Assembly: GCA_036985715.1 (NCBI GenBank) | Contig: BTQE01000001.1 | Location: 21,394-85,393, forward strand | Source of the DNA: SMXL01 sp036985715 | Lineage (GTDB): Bacteria > Bacteroidota > Rhodothermia > Rhodothermales > UBA10348 | Direction: 5' to 3' | Length of the DNA stretch: 64,000 nt | Part shown: positions 26,682 through 33,629 of the stretch, piece by piece | How the letters are laid out: each line of letters begins with the position of its first letter | Numbering within the stretch: position 1 is the stretch's first letter | Position numbers and translations under genes: made by a program | Notes under the pieces: model-generated | Told to the model about the DNA's origin: nothing | The model's input: the letters and a program-made list of their open reading frames with translations, nothing else | The model's database searches: none

Positions 26682-27593
26682 ATGAAGAGCAAACTGACAA
26701 CCATGGCGGACGCGATTTCTCGCTTTGTCGAGGATGGCTCCACGATTCTGATCGATGGATTCACTCACCTCATCTGCTTTGCTGCTGCGCATGAAATCAT
26801 CCGTCAGAGAAAGCGCAATCTTACGCTTTGCCGAATGACTCCGGATCTGATCTACGATCAGATGATCGCAGCCGGTTGTGCATCAAAGGTCATTTTCAGT
26901 TGGGCCGGAAATCCTGGGGCCGGATCATTATTCGGACTCAGACGGGCAATTGAGAAGCAGATCCCGGGTCCGCTCGAAGTCGAGGAATACTCGCATTTCG
27001 GTCTAGCGGCCCGACTGATAGCGGGAGCCGCAAACCTACCGTTTTATCCCGTTCAAAGTTATCTCGGAAGCGATCTTCCGGAAGTAAATCCCCGGATTCG
27101 AACTGTGACCTGTCCGTATACGGAACGTTCGATTGCTACCGTTCCGGCGCTGAATCCTGACATCGCTATCGTTCACGCTCAGCGAGCTGACTCAGACGGC
27201 AATACACAGGTTTGGGGTATTACTGGAATCCAAAAGGAGACCGCGTTCGCCGCAAAGAGCGTGATTGTCGTGGTGGAGGAGTTGGTGGATTCAAAGGTGA
27301 TTCGATCCGATCCTAACAGAACCTTGATTCCCGGAATGGTCGTCGATGCTGTCGTGCTGGAACCTCTCGGCTGTCATCCTTCCTATGTTCAGGGCTATTA
27401 TGACCGAGACAACGATTTTTATATCGCATGGGGAGATATTTCAAGAGACCAATCGTCTCTTGATCGATATCTGGATGAGTGGATATATGGGGTAGGATCC
27501 CGTTCGGAGTATGTCGAAAAATTAGGTCCCGATGATGTGAGCCGTCTGAAGGCCGAACTCGTTCTGACGACGCCTGTGAATTATGGATATTGA
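26682..27593 (+). CDS. CoA-transferase subunit A (class I, glutaconate/3-oxoacid type)
   Basis: A 303-residue alpha subunit. GAGGAA (26672-26677) gives a ribosome site 9 bases after the upstream gene. It shows the class I pattern: DAISRFVEDGSTILIDGFTH, a GNPGAGSLFGLRRAIE segment close to the glutaconate CoA-transferase A type, YLGSDLPEVNPRIRTVTCPY and IVHAQRADSDGNTQVWG. Together with the following gene it would form a dimer or tetramer that moves CoA from an acyl-CoA donor (succinyl- or acetyl-CoA) to a carboxylic acid. In this operon a 3-oxoacid or dicarboxylate acceptor is the natural guess. The closest family resemblance is GctA/IpdA-like rather than ScoA or PcaI. Confidence 0.87.
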   Translation: MKSKLTTMADAISRFVEDGSTILIDGFTHLICFAAAHEIIRQRKRNLTLCRMTPDLIYDQMIAAGCASKVIFSWAGNPGAGSLFGLRRAIEKQIPGPLEVEEYSHFGLAARLIAGAANLPFYPVQSYLGSDLPEVNPRIRTVTCPYTERSIATVPALNPDIAIVHAQRADSDGNTQVWGITGIQKETAFAAKSVIVVVEELVDSKVIRSDPNRTLIPGMVVDAVVLEPLGCHPSYVQGYYDRDNDFYIAWGDISRDQSSLDRYLDEWIYGVGSRSEYVEKLGPDDVSRLKAELVLTTPVNYGY

Positions 27594-27596
27594 TTG

Positions 27597-28361
27597 ATGG
27601 CAGCCTCGTATTCGACATCGGAATTGATGGTTGTCCGAGCGGCACGTGAGCTTCTGGATGGTGAAGTCGTTTTTGTCGGCATCGGGCTTCCGAACCTTGC
27701 GTGCAATCTGGCTCGTCACACCCACGCTCCGAACTTGACGCTGATCTATGAATCCGGAGTGGTCGGATCGGAACCTGAACGACTTCCGCTGTCGATTGGT
27801 GATCCGTGTCTGGTAAAGGGAGCCGCCGCGGTCTGTTCGATCTCTGATGTGTTCCAGCACTACCTGGTGAATGAAAAGATCGACGTCGGATTCCTGGGGG
27901 CGGCACAGATGGATCGATACGGGAATATCAATACGACGGTAATTGGTAGTTACGAAAATCCTATAGTTCGACTTCCCGGTAGTGGCGGAGCCTGCGAAAT
28001 GGCTATTCACGCCAAAAGAGTTGTTGTCATCGCGACGCAAAATTTGAAGACGTTTCCCGAAACCGTGGATTTCATTACCAGTCCGGGCCAGAACTCGAAA
28101 GGGAGATCGAGACTGGAGTGGGGGCTTCCAGGAGGAGGGCCAGCAATGCTCATTACCAACCTGGGTGTGTTCAAATTTGATTCCGAGTCGGGCGAAGTCA
28201 TCCTGACCGAAATCCATCCAGGAGTTGAGCGAAGCGATGTTGTTAACACGATCGGCTGGAATCTTCGTGTGGCTGGGGATATAACTGAAACCCCCGAGCC
28301 GACGGTAGATGAACTCCGAATCATCCGGGAAGAACTGGACCCCGATCATCTCTATATCTGA
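27597..28361 (+). CDS. CoA-transferase subunit B
   Basis: A 254-residue beta subunit starting at the ATG at 27597, three bases after the alpha subunit stop; a TTG at 27594 is in frame. The catalytic Glu of CoA-transferases sits in LIYESGVVGS near residue 52, and the oxyanion region is VFVGIGLPNLACNLA. GFLGAAQMDRYGNINTTVIG and LPGSGGACEMAIHAKR are family landmarks. The retained Glu argues for a true transferase and against the IpdAB ring-hydrolase subgroup, which I recall as lacking it. The subunit is translationally coupled to subunit A and is followed 3 bases later by the thiolase. Confidence 0.87.
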   Translation: MAASYSTSELMVVRAARELLDGEVVFVGIGLPNLACNLARHTHAPNLTLIYESGVVGSEPERLPLSIGDPCLVKGAAAVCSISDVFQHYLVNEKIDVGFLGAAQMDRYGNINTTVIGSYENPIVRLPGSGGACEMAIHAKRVVVIATQNLKTFPETVDFITSPGQNSKGRSRLEWGLPGGGPAMLITNLGVFKFDSESGEVILTEIHPGVERSDVVNTIGWNLRVAGDITETPEPTVDELRIIREELDPDHLYI

Positions 28362-28364
28362 TGT

Positions 28365-29618
28365 ATGGTCATGCGTGAGGTTGTCATCATCGATGCCGTC
28401 CGAACCCCCATTGGTCGTTTAGGCGGGGTGCTCTCCAGCGTTCGTCCCGACGACCTGCTGGCCCTTGTGCTTTCTGAGCTCGTCAAGCGAACCGGGATTG
28501 ATCCAGCAATCATTGACGACGTGTTTGCAGGTTGTGCCAACCAAGCCGGTGAAGACAATCGTAATGTGGCCCGGATGGGCTTACTTCTGGCTGGGTTTCC
28601 AGATAGCGTTCCCGGAGTTACGGTAAACCGGTTGTGTGCCTCGGGGCTGGAAGCCGTGAATCAGGCGGCGAAAGCTATTCTCGTGGGCGAGGGAGATGTT
28701 TTCATCGGAGGCGGGGTTGAAAGCATGAGTCGGGCACCGTGGATCCTACCAAAATCTGAAAAAGCGTTTACTGTTGGCCATCCAGATATATTTGACTCGA
28801 CGTTGGGTTGGCGGATGATCAATCCAAAGTTGGAGGCGATCAAAGTCACCATGCAGCTCGGTGAAACGGCCGAAATCATTGCTGAAAAGATGGGAATTAC
28901 ACGCGCGGAGCAGGATGAATTTGCACTGGAAAGTCACCGCCGAGCCGTGAGTGCGATTGCGGGGGGCAGATTTGAGGACGAAATCGTTCCGGTTCCGATT
29001 TTCGAAAAAAAGACGGGCAATCGGCATGTAGAGATGGACGAACATCCCCGGTACCGTTGCGCTAACGGCAAAGTCATTCTTGATACGGACCTCGAGAGAC
29101 TTTCTGCCCTGAGCCCCGTGTTTCGTCAGCACGGGACCGTAACGGCCGGAAATGCCAGCGGGCTGAATGACGGTGCGGCGGCGGTGCTATTGATGACGGC
29201 CGAGAAGGCCAAACAACTCGGGCTTCGTCCAATGGCTAGATGGATAGGTAGTTCTACAGCAGGTGTAAATCCAAGGGTCATGGGTTTTGGTCCGGTTCCA
29301 GCAACCAAAAAGCTGATGGCGCGGCTCGGCCTCGACATTCGTCAGTTTGGTCTTGTCGAATTGAACGAAGCATTTGCAGCCCAGGCCATCGGTGTTATGC
29401 GAGAACTCGAGTTGGATTCTGAAACCACCAATGTTAATGGCGGGGCTGTGGCGCTTGGTCATCCGTTGGGTTGTTCGGGCGCGAGAATTCTTACTACGCT
29501 ATTGCACGCAATGAATCGACGATCACCTACTGAAACTGTCCCTTATTATGGCCTCGCAAGTTTATGCGTTGGTGTGGGGCAAGGCGTTTCGACGGCCGTG
29601 GAATGGATCGGGAACTAG
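28365..29618 (+). CDS. Thiolase (acetyl-CoA acyltransferase)
   Basis: A 417-residue thiolase. The acyl-enzyme Cys is in VNRLCASGLEAVNQA near residue 90, His in GGAVALGHPLGCSGARI near 365, and the second Cys in ASLCVGVGQGVSTAVEW near 401. NEAFAAQ is also present. All three catalytic positions are intact, so it should cleave a 3-oxoacyl-CoA with CoA or make acetoacetyl-CoA. As the last gene of the operon, just after a CoA-transferase, cleavage of a 3-oxoacyl-CoA fits best. PcaF-type 3-oxoadipyl-CoA thiolase activity is one possibility among several. The start is ATG 28365, with ATG 28371 close behind. Confidence 0.92.
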   Translation: MVMREVVIIDAVRTPIGRLGGVLSSVRPDDLLALVLSELVKRTGIDPAIIDDVFAGCANQAGEDNRNVARMGLLLAGFPDSVPGVTVNRLCASGLEAVNQAAKAILVGEGDVFIGGGVESMSRAPWILPKSEKAFTVGHPDIFDSTLGWRMINPKLEAIKVTMQLGETAEIIAEKMGITRAEQDEFALESHRRAVSAIAGGRFEDEIVPVPIFEKKTGNRHVEMDEHPRYRCANGKVILDTDLERLSALSPVFRQHGTVTAGNASGLNDGAAAVLLMTAEKAKQLGLRPMARWIGSSTAGVNPRVMGFGPVPATKKLMARLGLDIRQFGLVELNEAFAAQAIGVMRELELDSETTNVNGGAVALGHPLGCSGARILTTLLHAMNRRSPTETVPYYGLASLCVGVGQGVSTAVEWIGN

Positions 29619-29942
29619 TATCGGGCAGGTGCCTACATACTTTGATGAACGATTGTGAGATAACCACGTCAACAACCAGATGCGTAGGAGGCCTCACGAT
29701 GAAACACAGTGATAATTGGCACATATAATTCTTTGAATGGTGCGTATTATTGACATAATAATTGATTGCTATCGAGACGGGGAACCCCGCCACTGCGCAA
29801 ATACGGTAAGCGTATCAATAGCCGCGGGACGCAAGAGTTGACGATTTTCAGTCTCAAGCGAGACCATTCCGACCGTGGGCTAACTGTTGTGGGGTGACCG
29901 ATCGATATAGCGATCCCACGTCGGACAGAATAACCATACACC
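29619..29942. other. Intergenic leader with hairpin-forming segment
   Basis: No gene is seen. Around 29770-29900 the sequence is rich in short inverted pairs: ATACG with CGTAT around a GTAAG loop, and GTCTC with GAGAC around AAGC. A GGGACGCAAG stretch lies between them. This is the leader of the 104-residue gene at 29943. The resemblance to known riboswitch cores is too partial to call. Confidence 0.35.
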
Positions 29943-30257
29943 ATGGCACTATATACTCATAAGGACGCGTCGCTGAATAATATCGATGGAAGAGGATATG
30001 TTTTCTTGATCCAGACCTCGATTGAAGATACGTATAAGGGTGTTTTCATCTCCGAACGAGAGAATGCCGAGAGTCTTGAATCTCTTTTAGGTGATTCAGA
30101 AGTAGAGTTTGACGGCATCGCATACCGGAAAACACGAGGAGGAGAACTAAGAAGTCAGGCGAAATCGTTCCTCGTTGATGTGAAGAACGTAGTTACCGTT
30201 TCAGCGGGTATTCGGGCCGATTTCGAGGTGCTCAAAGAAGTGACTAAATCGTCTTAG
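29943..30257 (+). CDS. Small hypothetical protein
   Basis: A 104-residue soluble protein starting MALYTHKDASLNNIDGRGYV. It is balanced in charge, with no signal, helix, Cys or metal motif. The pattern of alternating hydrophobic residues in GYVFLIQTSI, YKGVFISE and KSFLVDVKNVVTVSAGI suggests a beta-rich fold. I do not recognise it. It stands alone between the thiolase and the DUF819 gene, about 320 bases from the first and 190 from the second. The frame, length and codon use look like a real gene, but no function can be proposed. Confidence 0.6.
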   Translation: MALYTHKDASLNNIDGRGYVFLIQTSIEDTYKGVFISERENAESLESLLGDSEVEFDGIAYRKTRGGELRSQAKSFLVDVKNVVTVSAGIRADFEVLKEVTKSS

Positions 30258-30450
30258 ATGGTTCGGTTTTCTCTGCCGTCGAAGCTCGATTGTATCATGT
30301 TTGGCTCGTCGGGCTCGAGGCAACTCATCCAGGATTCGCGAATCCATTCATCGCTTTATCCGAACGAGAATTGGAATGCGATAACTGCCCACTTTGAATC
30401 TGATATCCTTGGGTGTATTCTCCGCGCACCTTGAACCTACCTCAGGTGCG

Positions 30451-31614
30451 ATGATTAACCAGCCTCTGGCTATTCTCGCAGTTCTTCTTTTCGCGATCTA
30501 TATCTCGCTCAAACTCGTCAAGCGTTACGTTTGGGCAGAGCGGATGTCTACGATTCTATGGATCATTTTCATAAGTGCGATTTTTTCCAACGTTGGACTG
30601 ATACCGACGGATGCTTCGATCTACGGCTCCATTATCGACTTTACCGTTCCGTTTGCCGTATGTATCATACTCCTTACGGTCAGCCTGAAAGAAATCCTGA
30701 AGGCGGGTCGCGCAATGCTTTCGGCGTTTGTGCTCGCCTCAATTGGAACGGCCCTGGGCGTTGTGATAGCCACACTCTCATTGGACTCATTTCTATCTGA
30801 TATCCTGGCGGGTGAGGGGTGGAAGCTTGCCGGACCATATACGGGAACGTTTATCGGCGGAAGTTTGAACTTTTTTGCCCTCTGGACGGGTCTCGAAATT
30901 GGTAATCCTGACTTGCTTGCCGCGGCCAATGCCGTAGACAATCTATCACTCTTTCCTCTTTACGCCCTGTGGATTGCAGTTCCATCTGTTCTGGCTGGCA
31001 AGTGGGTGGTCTCAAGGACGTGGGCGGTGAATAAGAGCGAGTTTGAGAGTGTGAGCGAGGAGGAAGAAAAGCCCACCCTGGATCCAGTACATGTGGCGAC
31101 ACTCTTTTTTATTACTCTTGCTGTCATGGCCGTCAGTAACTGGATCAAGGTAGAATTTGTTGATCAGTTCTTTCCGACTATGCCGAGCATACTCATTGTT
31201 ACAACGCTTGCTCTGATTCTTGCCCAATTTGGACCCATCCGACGCCTAAAAGGCGCATGGGAAATCGGGGATCTCGCATTCTTCCTCTTCTTCGCTGCGG
31301 TGGGTGCACTGATCAATTTTTATCAGGCCATTGTCCTGTCGCCGATTCTCTTTCTTTATGTGATGATTATAATGATCGTTCATTTCTCGTTTCTGTTCGG
31401 CATGGGAATGCTACTCAAAATGGATCTGGGTGTACTGACGATTGCCTCCGTTGCGACGAAAGGTGGACCGGCGGTGGTCTTGCCTGTCGCAGAGATGAAA
31501 GGTTGGCGCCATCTCGTTCTGTCGGGTATTATCATCGCCATGCTCGGATATGCCGTTGGAAATTACGTCGGCTACGCGGTGGCTCATGGAATGAGAATCT
31601 TTCTGGGTGGGTAG
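30451..31614 (+). CDS. DUF819 family integral membrane protein
   Basis: The start at 30451 (MINQPLAILAVLLFAIYISL) gives 387 residues and the N-terminus usual for the family; a TTG at 30394 would add 19 residues that do not fit. About 11 membrane helices are visible, with family landmarks AIFSNVGLIPTDASIYGSI, GPYTGTFIGGSLNFFAL, DNLSLFPLYAL, GDLAFFLFFAAVGALI and VATKGGPAVVLPVAEMKGW. DUF819 (YjcL-like) proteins are predicted transporters or exchangers related to the sodium/glutamate fold. The cargo is unknown. No accessory gene is adjacent. Confidence 0.88.
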   Translation: MINQPLAILAVLLFAIYISLKLVKRYVWAERMSTILWIIFISAIFSNVGLIPTDASIYGSIIDFTVPFAVCIILLTVSLKEILKAGRAMLSAFVLASIGTALGVVIATLSLDSFLSDILAGEGWKLAGPYTGTFIGGSLNFFALWTGLEIGNPDLLAAANAVDNLSLFPLYALWIAVPSVLAGKWVVSRTWAVNKSEFESVSEEEEKPTLDPVHVATLFFITLAVMAVSNWIKVEFVDQFFPTMPSILIVTTLALILAQFGPIRRLKGAWEIGDLAFFLFFAAVGALINFYQAIVLSPILFLYVMIIMIVHFSFLFGMGMLLKMDLGVLTIASVATKGGPAVVLPVAEMKGWRHLVLSGIIIAMLGYAVGNYVGYAVAHGMRIFLGG

Positions 31615-31780
31615 CAGAAAAACCTTCTCCTGGAATGGGTGTACCGCCTCCCCGAGGGTGTATCTTCTTAGTACGACTCATTCGTATTGCTCATTTCTTC
31701 TCTGGTAGCGGTTGCTCGATCAGCCAGACAGTTCTCTACAAGGGGCAGGTCGGTCCACGTGCCTCGCAAGCCGTCCCATA

Positions 31781-32290
31781 ATGCGGCCACTTCTTTATTT
31801 CGCGTACGGGTCTAATATGTGCGCTTCGCGCTTGCAACAGCGCGTACCCAATGCCCAAGCGGTGTCGGTGGGTAGACTATCGCGGCATCAACTCGTCTTC
31901 CATAAACGTGGTGCGGACGGTTCCGGGAAATGCACAATCTGGAAAGATCAATTGAGCGAACACCAGGTCTTTGGCGTTCTGTATCTCATGGATGACGAGG
32001 CGAAGACACGCTTGGACCAAGAAGAGGGCCTCGGAACCGGATACGAAAGTAGAATCATCGAGATCATAACTGCAGAAGGGCGAATGAAGGCCCATACCTA
32101 CATTGCGTCCGAATCGAATTATGATTCAGCCCTTGTTCCCTTTCAGTGGTACCTGGATTACGTTCTCACAGGCGCATACGAGCATCGTTTGCCTGAGTAC
32201 TATATCTCGAATATCCGCGATGTGGCGTCCATCAAAGATCCAGACCGCGAGCGGGCATTCAAGCACGGACTAATTCTGCGAGCAGCCTAA
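31781..32290 (+). CDS. Gamma-glutamylcyclotransferase-fold protein
   Basis: A 169-residue protein from ATG 31781 (MRPLLYFAYGSNMC). The YGSN loop that binds the gamma-glutamyl group is intact. The catalytic Glu is probably in LDQEEGLGTGYESR, where the typical E-G-x-x pattern follows. The tail PEYYISNIRDVASIKDPDR is as in GGCT/AIG2-like enzymes. Members convert gamma-glutamyl-amino acids to 5-oxoproline and the free amino acid, or act on gamma-glutamylamines. The open frame extends 23 codons upstream without support. It ends 32 bases before the FtsX remnant on the other strand. Confidence 0.85.
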   Translation: MRPLLYFAYGSNMCASRLQQRVPNAQAVSVGRLSRHQLVFHKRGADGSGKCTIWKDQLSEHQVFGVLYLMDDEAKTRLDQEEGLGTGYESRIIEIITAEGRMKAHTYIASESNYDSALVPFQWYLDYVLTGAYEHRLPEYYISNIRDVASIKDPDRERAFKHGLILRAA

Positions 32291-32321
32291 TTATTGGGAC
32301 TCGAAAGAATCATGTAGCTAC

Positions 32322-32486
32322 CTATTCGTATCTGATCGAATCCACCGGATTTGACAGGGCTGCACGGATCGATAGTATAACTACCGTTGTAGCTGCGATT
32401 ACACCCAAAATCAGGGATGAGATCAGAAAAATCTCGATGCTGATACGCGTTCGATAGGCGACGTTCCTAAGCCACGAGCTCCCCAT
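32322..32486 (-). pseudogene. C-terminal remnant of an FtsX/MacB-type ABC permease
   Basis: Reading leftwards from about 32486 the frame encodes SSWLRNVAYRTRISIEIF, a hydrophobic helix LISSLILGVIAATTVVILSI, and the hallmark end RAALSNPVDSIRYE before a TAG. This is the terminal helix and tail of FtsX-like permeases that export lipoproteins or peptides. The rest of the gene (typically 700 or more codons in this phylum) is absent: the DNA immediately upstream is the start of the M19 dipeptidase gene on the other strand. The frame continues into that gene only as its shadow. A deleted gene is the simplest reading. Confidence 0.7.
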
Positions 32487-32503
32487 ATTTTTCAGAGCAT
32501 CTG

Positions 32504-33499
32504 ATGAGTCAAGTCGATTGGAAAGTGAGCCCCGAAGCTGCCTCCGTTCATACGGACGCCCTCGTCTGGGACAATCATACATGCATGCCGCTTCGTCCGG
32601 ACGATTCGTTCCTACCGGAGCTCCAACGGTTTCGCGATTCAGGTGTGGATGTCGCTTCGGTGAATGTTTACTTCGACAATTCCATAGAATGGCACGACGG
32701 AGTCAAGGTGCTTGCGTTCATGCGCAGGTGGATTCTCGAGAGGCCGGAGGACTATGCACTCGCTGTTTCCGTCGAAGACATACTTGATGCGAAAAAGGAT
32801 GGAAAACTTGCGGTTCACTTTGACATCGAGGGTATGGAGGCGTTGGATGGAGAATCTAGTCTGGTCAAGACCTATTATGATCTTGGGGTCCGCTGGATGC
32901 TTATCGCCTACAATCGGAATAATCGGGCAGGCGGCGGGTGTATGGACGACGACACCGGTCTGACCGATTTTGGAAAGCAGGTAATTGACGAGGCAGCCCG
33001 TGTTGGAATGCTAATCTGCTGCAGTCATACCGGAGAGCAAACCTGCATGGAGGTATTCGAACAATCGCAGAATCCAGTTTTGCTTTCTCATTCCAATCCA
33101 AAATCACTGTGTGATCACCCGCGAAATGTCTCGGACGCTGTGATGGTCGCTTGCTCCGAAACGGGAGGAATAGTAGGAATTACAGGCTACGGCATCTTCT
33201 TAGCAAACGGTGATACGAGTTCCGATAACATCGTGCGGCACATTGACTACGCAGTAAGCTTGGTAGGGCCGGAGCATGTAGCGCTAGGCATGGATTACGT
33301 TTTCGATAAAGAAGAGCTGAAGATGTTTCTCAAAAATAAGGAGATCTTTCCCTTCGATTCCACTGACAGGACCATGACTTCTCCGGAGGAAATGCCTGCG
33401 CTCACGGAAGCCATGTTGAGATTTGGCTATCCGGAGGAAACCATTCGGGGAATACTTGGAGAGAATCTGCTGAGGGTCGCCCGTCAAGTCTGGAAATAG
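32504..33499 (+). CDS. Membrane dipeptidase family (M19) protein
   Basis: A 331-residue protein of the renal-dipeptidase family. The metal-site segments are recognisable: an N-terminal LVWDNHTCMPL, the bridging Glu in FDIEGMEALDG, His in ICCSHTGEQT and His in LLSHSNPKSLCDHPRN, then GMDYVFD near the end. In typical members the first motif is H-x-D; here it is H-T-C, so one metal-ligand Asp is replaced by Cys. There is no signal peptide. The fold and most ligands are kept, so a related but altered amidohydrolase is likely. It would hydrolyse dipeptides or beta-lactam-like amides if active. It is followed 130 bases later by oligopeptidase B. Confidence 0.85.
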   Translation: MSQVDWKVSPEAASVHTDALVWDNHTCMPLRPDDSFLPELQRFRDSGVDVASVNVYFDNSIEWHDGVKVLAFMRRWILERPEDYALAVSVEDILDAKKDGKLAVHFDIEGMEALDGESSLVKTYYDLGVRWMLIAYNRNNRAGGGCMDDDTGLTDFGKQVIDEAARVGMLICCSHTGEQTCMEVFEQSQNPVLLSHSNPKSLCDHPRNVSDAVMVACSETGGIVGITGYGIFLANGDTSSDNIVRHIDYAVSLVGPEHVALGMDYVFDKEELKMFLKNKEIFPFDSTDRTMTSPEEMPALTEAMLRFGYPEETIRGILGENLLRVARQVWK

Positions 33500-33629
33500 G
33501 CTTTATTCGCTGTTCAACACTAACTTCGGACCCTCAAATTCCCGTATCGACATTATCCATTCGTCGGATCAAATCGTAGCATCACACCACCAGAGTGGTT
33601 CACGCCGACAAACATTGAGGGGAAATATC

